Below, in pieces: positions 8,523 to 16,885 of a stretch of 64,000 nt of DNA. Each line of letters starts with the position of its first letter. Position 1 is the stretch's first letter. A program made the translations under genes and the position numbers. The notes beneath the pieces are model-generated. The model was not told the DNA's origin. It did not search any database and saw only the letters and a list, made by a program, of their open reading frames with translations. This stretch comes from Terriglobus sp. TAA 43 (GTDB lineage Bacteria; Acidobacteriota; Terriglobia; Terriglobales; Acidobacteriaceae). The DNA lies in assembly GCF_000800015.1 (NCBI RefSeq), contig NZ_JUGR01000001.1, forward strand, positions 2,046,001 through 2,110,000, written 5' to 3'.

Positions 8523-8636
8523 CGGGCTAAGAGGCATGGAAGCCATAAGAGTACGCCACCGCCACGATAGTTGCCAGAATTCTCATGGGGTTCCTTTCCG
8601 TGTGGTGGAACCAATGGGGAGCTAGGCGCAAAAGAT

Positions 8637-8667
8637 GAAAGCCCCTCCGAAATGCGAAGGGGCTTTC
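8637..8667 (-). terminator. Rho-independent terminator of the BON gene
   Basis: Read on the minus strand: AAAGCCCC, a 12 nt loop region, then GGGGCTTT, followed by CATCTTTT. It lies 20 bp beyond the stop of the BON-domain gene. Confidence 0.8.
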
Positions 8668-8686
8668 TGTTTCGTAATGCTTACGA

Positions 8687-9352
8687 TTACTTTTCCTTGG
8701 GCACTTCGCCGGGCCACATGAGGTCGTTGTCCACGGAAAAGGTACCTGGTGTGGAGTTAGCCTGCATCGCTGCGATACTCGCGTCAGACTCGTTGTTAAC
8801 TACGCCAGTAAGAATGACGTGACCGTTATTCACGATGATATGAATGGCGTGATAGCCCATTGGAGGATCCTGCGTGATACCACCGGCGGCACGGGCCACG
8901 GATGGGCCCATTCCGAAACCAACCGGGCTACCGGTGTATTTACGCAATGCGGGCTGTGTGTAAATGCGTGTATACACGCCCACACGAATCCGATCGTCAA
9001 AGGGTGAGTTAGGCAGCACCTTGATCTGGTTAACGACGCTGGCCACACCTGGGATCTTTTTCACGGCCCGCTCGGCATCGCTCTTCAGAGTAGGCCGCGA
9101 AGCGTATCCGTGCAGAACAATCGTCTTGCCCTGAATGCCAAAACTAAGCGAATCGAACACACCGTAATTCGTAAGGCTGAGCAGTTCATGACGCACCTGT
9201 TGCACGATGCGCTGCGCGTCCTCTGCCGACCAGGTTTTTTGGTTGTATTCCATCTGCTGCTGTTGTGTAGGTGCGGCCGCATTTTGCTGCGCTACGGCGA
9301 CCTGTCCCGCGCATAGTGCTGCCGTCATAGTCCAAAGCAGAATCTTCTTCAT
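8687..9352 (-). CDS. Periplasmic BON-domain protein
   Basis: 221 residues with a clear signal peptide (MKKILLWTMTAALCAGQVAVAQ). The start is fixed by a GGAGGA 10-12 bases upstream; the frame extends further upstream without a better site. Two BON-type modules are visible. The first (~50-110) has VRHELLSLTNYGVFDSLSF, GKTIVLHGYASRPTLKSDAE and IPGVASVVNQIKVLP. The second (~115-205) has the matching GYHAIHIIVNNGHVILTGVV and DASIAAMQAN. BON proteins bind phospholipid or stabilise the envelope, often under osmotic stress. It is transcribed alone toward its own terminator, and the AraC regulator upstream is on the same strand 160 bp away. Confidence 0.85.
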   Translation of the reverse strand: MKKILLWTMTAALCAGQVAVAQQNAAAPTQQQQMEYNQKTWSAEDAQRIVQQVRHELLSLTNYGVFDSLSFGIQGKTIVLHGYASRPTLKSDAERAVKKIPGVASVVNQIKVLPNSPFDDRIRVGVYTRIYTQPALRKYTGSPVGFGMGPSVARAAGGITQDPPMGYHAIHIIVNNGHVILTGVVNNESDASIAAMQANSTPGTFSVDNDLMWPGEVPKEK

Positions 9353-9513
9353 TGCTAACGTTCCTCCGTACTCACGTACCGGTATGCATTGATTTGAAGG
9401 ATGCTTCCACGTAGATAAGACGCTGAAGCCAGGGTGGTTTGCTGTTCGGACGAAGAACAAAATTTTGCTGCCGCACGAGAGGCGCCGGACAAGACGCGAT
9501 CGCCTCATCCAGA

Positions 9514-10503
9514 TCAGGCAGCGGTAGGTCGTGCGTAACGTTTTGGGGAACATCCCATGACCCGCCGGAACGCCTTGCCGAAGGCACTCGGAGAGTCATA
9601 TCCCAAAGACTGTGCAACGGCAGAAAGACCTTCGTTGGAACTTTTAAGCCGGTCGGCTGCTAACAGCATCCGCCATCGCGTCAGGTATTCCATAGGTGTC
9701 GCGCCCACGGTTTCACGGAATCGGTGGGCAAAGACGGAGCGCGACATGCCGACACGCTGAGCGAGCAAATGCAACGTCCAGGGATGGCCTGGATCGTTGT
9801 GCATGCATGCAATCGCTGCACTCAGGTGTCGATCAGACAATGCGGAAAGCCATCCCGGCGCAACGCTTGCCGCATCTGCCAGATGCAAGCGCAACGCCTG
9901 AATCAGCATCATGTAGGCAAGTTGTTCGGCAATTAGGAAAGTACCTGGCTGTGGGTTGCGTAACTCCTCGCGCATACGTTCCAACGACCACCGTAATGCA
10001 GCCTTGTCCTGCTCACGGCGAATGTGAACGACTGGCGGCAGCGAGTGTAGGAGCATCTCAGCGTGACTTCCAGTAAACGCAAAGAAGCCGCCTGCCATGT
10101 ACCGCGCGCCATCGTCCAGGTGCGGCGTCTCGGCGCTTTTCTTCAGGCTGTCCAGAGCCACGGTATAGGGAACGGGTTTCAACGCAAGATCGCTTGCAAG
10201 TTGGAATGGGAGGCCGCGCGGCAGAATGAAGCAATCGCCCACATTCATCTCAATGGGATCGGCCATGCCGTCCAGCGTCAGCCAAAATTTGCCCGCCAGA
10301 ACCGCGTAACACTTGATGCCCTGATGCTTTGGGAACGAGATAGCAAGATCGTCCGGGATGGCGAAGGCGCCACAGGCAAGACTTCGTGGCCTCAGCAGTG
10401 CGAGAACTTCCGAAAGAGGATCGACCGTCTGCCCCTGGCCAAAGACCGCGGCAGTGACGGGTTGCACATCCGAGGCTTCCGTCAGGACGATTGAGCCATT
10501 CAT
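9514..10503 (-). CDS. AraC-family transcriptional regulator with cupin-type N-terminal domain
   Basis: 329 residues. The N-terminal ~200 residues form a cupin-like sensing domain: 'DPLSEVLALLRPRS' at the start, then GIKCYAVLAGKFWLTLDG and 'NVGDCFILPRGLPFQL', the pattern of AraC-binding-like cupin regulators. The C-terminal ~100 residues hold two helix-turn-helix units (WTLHLLAQRVGMSRSVFAHRF and LSAVAQSLGYDSPSAFGKAF) and the family end CSPKRYA. It is divergent from the SDR gene at 10598 with a 94 bp shared promoter region, and such pairs commonly mean the regulator controls the oxidoreductase. The inducer is not known. Confidence 0.9.
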   Translation of the reverse strand: MNGSIVLTEASDVQPVTAAVFGQGQTVDPLSEVLALLRPRSLACGAFAIPDDLAISFPKHQGIKCYAVLAGKFWLTLDGMADPIEMNVGDCFILPRGLPFQLASDLALKPVPYTVALDSLKKSAETPHLDDGARYMAGGFFAFTGSHAEMLLHSLPPVVHIRREQDKAALRWSLERMREELRNPQPGTFLIAEQLAYMMLIQALRLHLADAASVAPGWLSALSDRHLSAAIACMHNDPGHPWTLHLLAQRVGMSRSVFAHRFRETVGATPMEYLTRWRMLLAADRLKSSNEGLSAVAQSLGYDSPSAFGKAFRRVMGCSPKRYARPTAA

Positions 10504-10597
10504 GCGGACTATCAGTATAGATCGTCCTGCATGGCGCTCCCATCTACTGATCGACGGCTGACGAAAACACTTTCGCAGCGTTCAGAGGAGATTCATC

Positions 10598-11488
10598 ATG
10601 CGCATTTTTGTTACGGGAGCAACAGGGTTCATCGGTTCCGCGGTTGTGCAGAACCTGATTCAGGCAGGCCATCAGGTAGTGGGACTGACACGTTCAGAAG
10701 CCGGCGCGGAAGCTTTGCAGGCCGCTGGTACCCAGCCGCTTCACGGCAACATTGAGGATCTGGACAGCCTGCGCAGAGGAGCCGCCGATTCTGATGGCGT
10801 AATCCATCTTGCTTTCAACCATGACTTTTCGCGGTTTCAACAAAACTGCGAGGATGACCGCCGAGTGATTGAGGCCATCGGCGAGGTGCTGGCAGGATCG
10901 GATCGTCCGTTTGTCGTCACCTCTGGAACGGCCATCGCCGCGAATGTCGATGGCAAGCCTTCCACCGAAGATAGCCCCTTGGCTTCGTGGAATCCGCGTG
11001 GCGCGTCCGAGGCAGCGATAAGAGGGCTGACCGAGCGCGGCGTGAACACATCCGTAGTGCGCCTGCCGCAGGTGCATGACACTCGCAGGCAAGGATTGGT
11101 GCCGTATCTTCTGGCTGTAGCGCGGGAAAAAGGCGTGTCCGCCTACATTGGCGAAGGGAAAAACCGCTGGCCCGCGGCACATATCACCTCCGTGGCAGAG
11201 CTCTATCGACTGGCATTTGAAAAGGCCGAGCCGGGCGCGATCTATCACGCGGTAGGTGAAGAGGGAGTGTCCATGAAGGAGATTGCAGAGGCGCACGCAC
11301 GCGGCTTGAAGATTCCGGCGGTCAGCATTCCTTTGGAGCAGGCGCAGGAACACTTTGGCTGGCTGGCTCACTTTGCACCGCACGACATGCCTTCTTCCAG
11401 CGCGCTGACACAGAAGAAGCTGAACTGGAAGCCGATCGGCCCCAGCCTGATCGCGGATCTGGACGCCATGGACTATTCGCAGGCATAA
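10598..11488 (+). CDS. SDR family NAD(P)-dependent oxidoreductase
   Basis: 296 residues, Rossmann fold. The N-terminus MRIFVTGATGFIGSAVVQ gives the GxTGFIG nucleotide-binding motif of extended/atypical SDRs; D-x-V-I-H-L-A-F follows as the strand-4 motif. The usual YxxxK is not clearly present: the region after VVTSGTA reads PRGASEAAI, so catalysis may differ from classical SDRs, as in NmrA-like or atypical members. A good ribosome site (AGAGGAG) lies 7 bases before the ATG. Divergent from the AraC regulator and followed by its own terminator, so it forms a single-gene unit probably under that regulator. Confidence 0.85.
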   Translation: MRIFVTGATGFIGSAVVQNLIQAGHQVVGLTRSEAGAEALQAAGTQPLHGNIEDLDSLRRGAADSDGVIHLAFNHDFSRFQQNCEDDRRVIEAIGEVLAGSDRPFVVTSGTAIAANVDGKPSTEDSPLASWNPRGASEAAIRGLTERGVNTSVVRLPQVHDTRRQGLVPYLLAVAREKGVSAYIGEGKNRWPAAHITSVAELYRLAFEKAEPGAIYHAVGEEGVSMKEIAEAHARGLKIPAVSIPLEQAQEHFGWLAHFAPHDMPSSSALTQKKLNWKPIGPSLIADLDAMDYSQA

Positions 11489-11503
11489 ACTCAGAACCAA
11501 CAT

Positions 11504-11547
11504 GCGCACCGGTTCCCTTCTACGGGATGCCGGTGCGCTTTGTTTTT
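11504..11547 (+). terminator. Rho-independent terminator after the SDR gene
   Basis: GCGCACCGG (11504-11512) pairs with CCGGTGCGC (11530-11538), followed by TTTGTTTTT. Confidence 0.85.
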
Positions 11548-11638
11548 CGGCGGAATCTGGCGGGAACCACGGGGATTCGCGATACGTATGGGTTGAGTAA
11601 CGCCGTTGGCAGCATGGTAGTTTGTCCTTATCGCAATC

Positions 11639-12274
11639 GTGAAGAACTCCCCCATTTTCGTTTTGTTACTCAGCACGACGTTGTGCGCAGCGCAGCAGAA
11701 GCCCAGCGTGGTGCAGCCAGGTGCTCCTGGGCAACCGTCGAAACAGTTGCCTGCGGACACTCATGGCACGCTGCCTGCGCCGTCGAAAGACGATATCGAC
11801 TTCATGCAGGGCATGATCATGCACCACGGACAAGCGGTAGAGATGACAGAGATGATTCCGTCGCACACCACGAATCCGAAGATTCAACTGCTTGGTGCCA
11901 AGATTCGTTCCTCGCAGACGGATGAAATGAATTTTATGAAGCGTTGGCTGATTGCGCGTGGACAACCAACGAGTATGGCAATGCCCGGTATGCCGGAGAT
12001 GGACATGCATGGTCAGCCCATGAAGCCTATGCCCGGTATGCTGACACCACAACAGATTGATGCACTGAAACAAGCGCACGGAGCTGAGTTTGATCACCTG
12101 TTTCTAACCGGGATGATTCAGCACCACAACGGCGCACTGGTGATGGTGAAAGACCTGTTTGCCTCTCCCGGAGCAGGACAGGATGCCGATTTATTTAACT
12201 TCGCCACCGATGCAGACAACACGCAGCGGGCGGAGATTCGCATTATGCAGGACATGTTGAAGGAGACCCGATGA
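11639..12274 (+). CDS. Secreted DUF305 protein
   Basis: 211 residues from a GTG start; the first 18 residues (MKNSPIFVLLLSTTLCAAQ) form a signal peptide. The DUF305 (ferritin-like four-helix) core shows two His-rich helices: FMQGMIMHHGQAVEMTEM and HLFLTGMIQHHNGALVMV. Between them lies a Met-rich stretch (MAMPGMPEMDMHGQPMKPMPGM). HH pairs and Met clusters suggest binding of copper or another soft metal in the periplasm; this is inference. Its last codon overlaps the start of the LVIVD gene (ATGA), so the two are translationally coupled. Confidence 0.85.
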   Translation: MKNSPIFVLLLSTTLCAAQQKPSVVQPGAPGQPSKQLPADTHGTLPAPSKDDIDFMQGMIMHHGQAVEMTEMIPSHTTNPKIQLLGAKIRSSQTDEMNFMKRWLIARGQPTSMAMPGMPEMDMHGQPMKPMPGMLTPQQIDALKQAHGAEFDHLFLTGMIQHHNGALVMVKDLFASPGAGQDADLFNFATDADNTQRAEIRIMQDMLKETR

Positions 12275-14274
12275 ACGCACGAATCTCACGCTGGGCATGT
12301 GCGGCGCTTGCCGTTGCCATACTTAGCCTTTCCCCCTTGCACTCGTTCGCGCAGGATGCAAAGTCTTCCGATGCGAAGTCTACTTCGAAAGCTCAGCCGA
12401 AAGACGAACTGGACGAATTTGCAGCACAGCCTGCCCCGCCGCTTCCAGCGGGCATGACCGGCGCAAACGTGAATGACCCACGCTTCAAGCTGAAGCCCGG
12501 CCTGTACGACGCGGGCGAGATCGCTATGGGCATGAAACGACTGACATCGCTGAAGAAGCCCGATGCATTCCAGCTTGGTACTCGCGATCCAAACTCGGCA
12601 AAGACCACCGAAACGTTGAAGCAGGTCATCGCTGGCGATCCATCCAAGATTCCCGCGCCACTGAAGCTCGTGCTGGCTGATCTTGGATTTGCGAACAGCG
12701 ATTTCGCCTTTCAGGGCAAGTATCTGTTTCAGGGCAATTTTTATGGCGTGAGCATTTATGACATCAGCAATCCGGCAAAGACTTCGCTGGTAACAACGAT
12801 GGTTTGCCCCGGTGGACAGGGCGACGTTTCTGTCTATGGCCATCTGATGTTTATGAGTGTCGAGATGCCAAACGGCCGCGTGGATTGCGGCACGCAGGGC
12901 TTCCCGCTGAACCCGCCGCTTCCGGAAGGCACCAAGCCCACGCGTGAGAACTCGATGCCTGCTGCATCGAAAGATCGCTTCCGCGGCGTGCGCGTGTTCG
13001 ACATCTCTGACATCAAGAATCCGAAGCAGGTAGCTGCTGTTCAGACTTGCCGTGGATCACACACGCACACGCTGCTGGTTGACCCCAACGACAAGGACAA
13101 CGTGTACGTCTATGTCTCTGGCACGTCCTTCGTCCGTCAGGGCGAAGAGCTTGCAGGATGCAGCGGCGGCACACCAGACAAGGATGAGAACACCGCGCTG
13201 TTCCGCATCGATGTGATCAAGGTGCCAGTTTCGCATCCACAGGATGCCGCGATTGTGAGCCATCCGCGTGTATTCATGGATGCACGCACGGGTGCGTTCA
13301 ACGGCCTGAACAACGGCGGTAGTCACGAAGATAAGGATCCGACGAAGAAGGCTGACACGAACCAGTGCCACGACATCACTGTCTATCCGCAGATTGGTCT
13401 GGCTGCCGGTGCATGCTCTGGCAATGGCTTATTGCTGGACATTAAGGATCCGGTGAACCCGAAGCGCGTAGATGCAGTGAACGATCCTAACTATGCGTAC
13501 TGGCACTCAGCTTCCTTCTCCAACGACGGCTCAAAGGTTGTCTTCACCGACGAATGGGGCGGCGGTCTGGGCGCGCGTTGCCGTCCGAACGATCCGCTGA
13601 AGTGGGGCGCGGATGCCATCTTTGCCATCAAGGATGACAAGCTTAATTTTGAAAATTATTACAAACTGCCCGCCGCACAGGGCGATACGGAAAACTGCGT
13701 AGCGCATAACGGTTCGCTCATCCCAGTTCCGGGACGCGATATCGAAGTGCAGGCGTGGTATCAGGGCGGCATCAGCATCATGGACTTTACCGACCCGATG
13801 AAGCCGTTTGAGATTGGCTACTTCGATCGCGGCCCCATTGATCCGAAGATGCTGATCCTTGGCGGCGACTGGTCCGCGTATTGGTACAACGGCAACATCT
13901 ACGGCAGCGAGATTTCACGCGGCCTGGACGTATTCGAACTTCTGCCGTCGAAGTTCCTGACCCAGAACGAAATCGATGCAGCAAAGAGCGTGCAGGTGAA
14001 TGAACTGAACGTGCAGGATCAGCAACGCATTGAATGGCCTGCAAAGTTGATTGTTGCGAAGGCATATCTCGATCAGTTGGAGCGTTCACAAGCACTTCCT
14101 TCTGCAAAGATTGCATCGCTGCGCAAGGCGATCAGCTCCGCGGAGAAGTCAAAGCTGGCCGCAAAAGATGTGGCCAAGCTGAAGGCTGAAGCTGCGGATG
14201 TCTCCGGCGGCACAGGCGCAGATGCCAAGCGCATTGAAGCACTTACCGCAATCCTGAATAATCCGACTGTCTAA
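12271..14274 (+). CDS. Secreted LVIVD-repeat beta-propeller protein
   Basis: 667 residues with a signal peptide ending near SFAQD. Repeated units of the form 'GKYLFQGNFYGVSIYDISNP', 'FRGVRVFDISDIKNPKQVA' and 'GGISIMDFTDPMKPFEIG' are LVIVD repeats, which fold as a beta-propeller. His and Cys residues recur (THTLLVDP, QCHDITVYP, CVAHNG). The C-terminal ~100 residues are Ala/Lys-rich and helical. It overlaps the DUF305 gene by 4 bp, and this pairing suggests joint action in the envelope. A strong terminator follows. Function beyond the fold is unknown. Confidence 0.85.
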   Translation: MNARISRWACAALAVAILSLSPLHSFAQDAKSSDAKSTSKAQPKDELDEFAAQPAPPLPAGMTGANVNDPRFKLKPGLYDAGEIAMGMKRLTSLKKPDAFQLGTRDPNSAKTTETLKQVIAGDPSKIPAPLKLVLADLGFANSDFAFQGKYLFQGNFYGVSIYDISNPAKTSLVTTMVCPGGQGDVSVYGHLMFMSVEMPNGRVDCGTQGFPLNPPLPEGTKPTRENSMPAASKDRFRGVRVFDISDIKNPKQVAAVQTCRGSHTHTLLVDPNDKDNVYVYVSGTSFVRQGEELAGCSGGTPDKDENTALFRIDVIKVPVSHPQDAAIVSHPRVFMDARTGAFNGLNNGGSHEDKDPTKKADTNQCHDITVYPQIGLAAGACSGNGLLLDIKDPVNPKRVDAVNDPNYAYWHSASFSNDGSKVVFTDEWGGGLGARCRPNDPLKWGADAIFAIKDDKLNFENYYKLPAAQGDTENCVAHNGSLIPVPGRDIEVQAWYQGGISIMDFTDPMKPFEIGYFDRGPIDPKMLILGGDWSAYWYNGNIYGSEISRGLDVFELLPSKFLTQNEIDAAKSVQVNELNVQDQQRIEWPAKLIVAKAYLDQLERSQALPSAKIASLRKAISSAEKSKLAAKDVAKLKAEAADVSGGTGADAKRIEALTAILNNPTV

Positions 14275-14290
14275 ATCATTGCACTCCAAC

Positions 14291-14327
14291 AAACGGCCTC
14301 TGCTTCGGTAGAGGCCGTTTCTTTTTG
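14291..14327 (+). terminator. Rho-independent terminator of the DUF305-LVIVD operon
   Basis: AAACGGCCTC (14291-14300) pairs perfectly with GAGGCCGTTT (14311-14320), followed by CTTTTTG. Confidence 0.9.
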
Positions 14328-14348
14328 CTTGCAACATTTCGCCGAGTT

Positions 14349-14365
14349 ACTTTACATTGCAAAGT
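14349..14365. promoter_or_regulatory. 17 bp operator-like site, copy 1
   Basis: ACTTTACATTGCAAAGT, with ACTTT/AAAGT inverted arms, 11 bp before the ATG of the membrane-protein gene at 14377. The identical 17-mer lies upstream of creD. The winged-helix regulator encoded between the two sites is the natural candidate to bind them (inference). Confidence 0.75.
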
Positions 14366-14376
14366 AGAGGGCGGCC

Positions 14377-14994
14377 ATGACGGATCTGCGGCGGGCGCTG
14401 GGTGACATTCACGCGATACGAAAGCAAGTAGCGGATCGCACCGAGTTTCGGGGCTATGGGCCTGTTGCCGTGGTTTGTACGGCCTTGTTTGCTGTGATCG
14501 CGGCAACGGTACAGCCGTATCTGGTGCCCGATCCATCGCATATGCCGGTGCGTTATCTCGCAGTATGGTTTGCCACAGCAATCTTGTCGTTGGTGTTATC
14601 TGGGGTAACGGTCTATACACGCAGCCGAAGGATGCACTCAGGCTTATCCGACGAAATGATTCGTATGGCGGCGCAACAGTTTGTGCCGTCATTGCTCGCG
14701 GGCCTGTTAGTAACGCTCGTACTGGTGCTCGCAGTGCCGCACGCGGTTTGGATGTTGCCAGGATTGTGGCAGGTGATCTTCAGCTTGGGAGTGTTTGCCT
14801 CCTGCCGCTCGTTGCCAAAGACAATGTTTGCACCTGCATGCCTCTACCTGGGAACAGGCGTTGCAGCGATGGCCATCGGCGACGCACGTGCGCTATCACC
14901 GTGGGTGATGGGTGTGCCCTTCGCGCTGGGGCAGATGTTGATCGCTGCGGTACTTCGTTTTGATGGTGCTGCCGAGGAGGATGCCGATGCCTGA
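14377..14994 (+). CDS. Polytopic membrane protein of the creD cluster
   Basis: 205 residues. The N-terminal cytosolic stretch (~30 residues, RRALGDIHAIRKQVADRT) is followed by about five hydrophobic segments: near 32-48, 64-84, 106-126, 130-148 and 155-190. No family was recognised, but proteins of this type commonly precede a winged-helix regulator and creD. The last 8 bp overlap the regulator gene, so the two are co-translated. An operator-like 17-mer lies just upstream of the start. Confidence 0.75.
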   Translation: MTDLRRALGDIHAIRKQVADRTEFRGYGPVAVVCTALFAVIAATVQPYLVPDPSHMPVRYLAVWFATAILSLVLSGVTVYTRSRRMHSGLSDEMIRMAAQQFVPSLLAGLLVTLVLVLAVPHAVWMLPGLWQVIFSLGVFASCRSLPKTMFAPACLYLGTGVAAMAIGDARALSPWVMGVPFALGQMLIAAVLRFDGAAEEDADA

Positions 14995-15361
14995 ACAGGA
15001 AGGACGATTTGCATACGAGGGGCTTGACCGACTGATTCATGAACGCGCGCGGTTGAGCGTTTTGACATCGTTACTGACGCACCCCAAAGGGCTTACCTTC
15101 GTTGAACTCAAAGCAATGTGTTCTCTGACGGATGGCAATCTGAGTCGCCACCTCAGCATCCTCGAACAGGATGGCATGGTGGTGATTGAAAAAGGACACG
15201 AGAAGAATCGTCCGCAGACATTGTGCCGAATTACTCCGCATGGAAAGAAGCGTTATCTGGAATATTTGGAGACGCTAGAGCAAGTGGTTCGTGACGCTGC
15301 CAAAGTAGCGGAAGGATCGAAGGTAAGTCCTCGCGGCCGGATGCGTCCCGCAGAAGTTTAA
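14987..15361 (+). CDS. Winged-helix transcriptional regulator of the creD cluster
   Basis: 124 residues. ATG 14987 is chosen because an AGGAGG ends six bases before it; earlier in-frame ATGs sit on or before that site. The protein is almost entirely a winged helix (LTSLLTHPKGLTFVELKAMCSLTDGNLSRHLSILEQDGMV, then a wing with KGHEKNRPQTLCRIT and a closing helix KRYLEYLETLEQVV). This matches the short MarR/ArsR-like 'transcriptional regulator' family. With two identical operator-like sites at its operon start and before creD, autoregulation plus control of creD is the simplest reading. Confidence 0.85.
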   Translation: MPEQEGRFAYEGLDRLIHERARLSVLTSLLTHPKGLTFVELKAMCSLTDGNLSRHLSILEQDGMVVIEKGHEKNRPQTLCRITPHGKKRYLEYLETLEQVVRDAAKVAEGSKVSPRGRMRPAEV

Positions 15362-15375
15362 TTTTTTGCATCGTA

Positions 15376-15392
15376 ACTTTACATTGCAAAGT
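15376..15392. promoter_or_regulatory. 17 bp operator-like site, copy 2
   Basis: Identical to the site at 14349-14365 and located 21 bp before the creD start; between site and ATG lies the AGGAGG ribosome site. An exact 17 bp match at two promoters of one cluster is unlikely by chance. Confidence 0.75.
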
Positions 15393-15413
15393 TCTTTATA
15401 GGAGGAAGTTCGC

Positions 15414-16820
15414 ATGGCATCCACATCCCCTGTCTCACCTATAAGCGCAGTTACAGGGCGTTTATTCACCAGCGTATCGATGGGCATGAAGCTTTTTGTT
15501 CTGACTCTGCTCACGATCATCCTTAGCCTGTTTGCCATATGGATCAATGGACTGGTGGAAGAGCGCACGGGCCGCAAAAGCGACATTGTGAAGGAAATCA
15601 GTAGCAGTGTGGGTGGTGCGCAGACACTGCTGGGACCAACACTGCTGATACCGTATTCCATTCCCGCGGTAGATAAGGCACCAGAGCTGCATGAGGTGTA
15701 CTTCCTCTCTGCAACAGATGCCAACGCAACGGTGAAGATCCAGACGCAGGAGCGGCGGCGGTCGTTGTTTCGCGTCCCAGTATTCCAGGCAGACGCAGAG
15801 ATGCGTGCCACATTCGATACAAATCGATTAAGTGCAAACCTGCCTCAAAATGCGCAAATCGCCTGGAAAGACGCAGAGATTGTGGTGGGCATGAGTGACG
15901 CTCGTGGCGCGCAATCAGATGCAGTCGCAGAGCTTGATGGAACAGTACATACACTGCAGCCTTCACGTATCTCGCCTCGCCTGTCACTCTCGTCCGAGAA
16001 AAATACACAGTCCGTTGCATTGTTCGGCACAGGTATCAACGATGCGATCGCGCGTGGGACTATCACGTCTGTGACAGTGAAGATGAAGTTATCTGGCGCG
16101 CAGCATATCGCACTGTTAGCGTATGGACGATCGACACGCGTAACGCAAGTGGGCGACTGGCCTAGTCCTGGATTTGATGGCGCGTTTGCCCCCGTATCGC
16201 GTGAAGTGACACCACAAGGTTTCCGCGCAACGTGGAACATTCCATTCATTGCGCGCGGTGTAGCTTCAGAAGGTGTTACTGAGAATATCAGTGGGCTCGA
16301 CGCCACCGCGATGGGCGTTTCACTCGTGGAGGTAGCCGATCCCTATCAATCGGTGACGCGTGCGTTGAAGTATGCGCCGCTGTTTCTTGGCGTTATCTTT
16401 CTTTCTTATTTTGTATTTGAGGCAACAACTGGAAGACGCGTACATGTGGCGCAGTATGTGCTGGTGGGCGTGGCACAGTTGATCTTCTATCTACTGTTAC
16501 TTTCTTTCGCGGAACACATCGGATTCGGCTGCGGCTTTGCGCTGGGTGGAGGTGCCACTGTATTGCTGCTGGCGGCAAACGCAGGATGGATCTTCGAATC
16601 ACGTGTACAGGCACTACGCGCTCTGGGTGTCTTCGGCACGCTGTATTCCATGATCTATCTGCTGTTAAGGCTTGAGGACAATGCGCTGATGGTCGGCGCG
16701 ATTGGCAGCTTCCTGACCGTAGCCGCAGCGATGTATTTCACGCGAAACATGGACTGGTTTGGCAAAGTGAAGTCACTCGCCGAGACGGAGACCAGAACAT
16801 TGCGTGTGGGTGAACTCTGA
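15414..16820 (+). CDS. creD: Inner-membrane CreD-family protein
   Basis: 468 residues. One N-terminal membrane helix (~26-46) is followed by a conserved family stretch with EERTGRKSDIVKEISSSVGG and LGPTLLIPY. Next comes a ~270-residue periplasmic domain and a C-terminal cluster of about five helices (~325-445). This is the CreD topology and length (E. coli ~450). CreD is induced by regulators of beta-lactam or envelope stress in other bacteria, but its mechanism is unknown. The start has AGGAGG 8 bases upstream. Here it is linked not to CreBC but to a winged-helix regulator and a membrane protein. Confidence 0.9.
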   Translation: MASTSPVSPISAVTGRLFTSVSMGMKLFVLTLLTIILSLFAIWINGLVEERTGRKSDIVKEISSSVGGAQTLLGPTLLIPYSIPAVDKAPELHEVYFLSATDANATVKIQTQERRRSLFRVPVFQADAEMRATFDTNRLSANLPQNAQIAWKDAEIVVGMSDARGAQSDAVAELDGTVHTLQPSRISPRLSLSSEKNTQSVALFGTGINDAIARGTITSVTVKMKLSGAQHIALLAYGRSTRVTQVGDWPSPGFDGAFAPVSREVTPQGFRATWNIPFIARGVASEGVTENISGLDATAMGVSLVEVADPYQSVTRALKYAPLFLGVIFLSYFVFEATTGRRVHVAQYVLVGVAQLIFYLLLLSFAEHIGFGCGFALGGGATVLLLAANAGWIFESRVQALRALGVFGTLYSMIYLLLRLEDNALMVGAIGSFLTVAAAMYFTRNMDWFGKVKSLAETETRTLRVGEL

Positions 16821-16832
16821 GCGGTGTGGATG

Positions 16833-16861
16833 TATCCCGCTGCTGCGCGTGTAGCGGGATA
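16833..16861. terminator. Terminator-like hairpin between convergent genes
   Basis: TATCCCGCT (16833-16841) pairs perfectly with AGCGGGATA (16853-16861) across an 11 nt loop. It lies between creD and the convergent secretin-like gene and could serve both; neither side has a strong T tract. Confidence 0.6.
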
Positions 16862-16885
16862 TCCGAACACTGGAGGCGATGACGG

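Noticed and set aside
9372-10076. Plus-strand frames opposite the AraC gene
   Set aside because: Antisense to a well-supported regulator.
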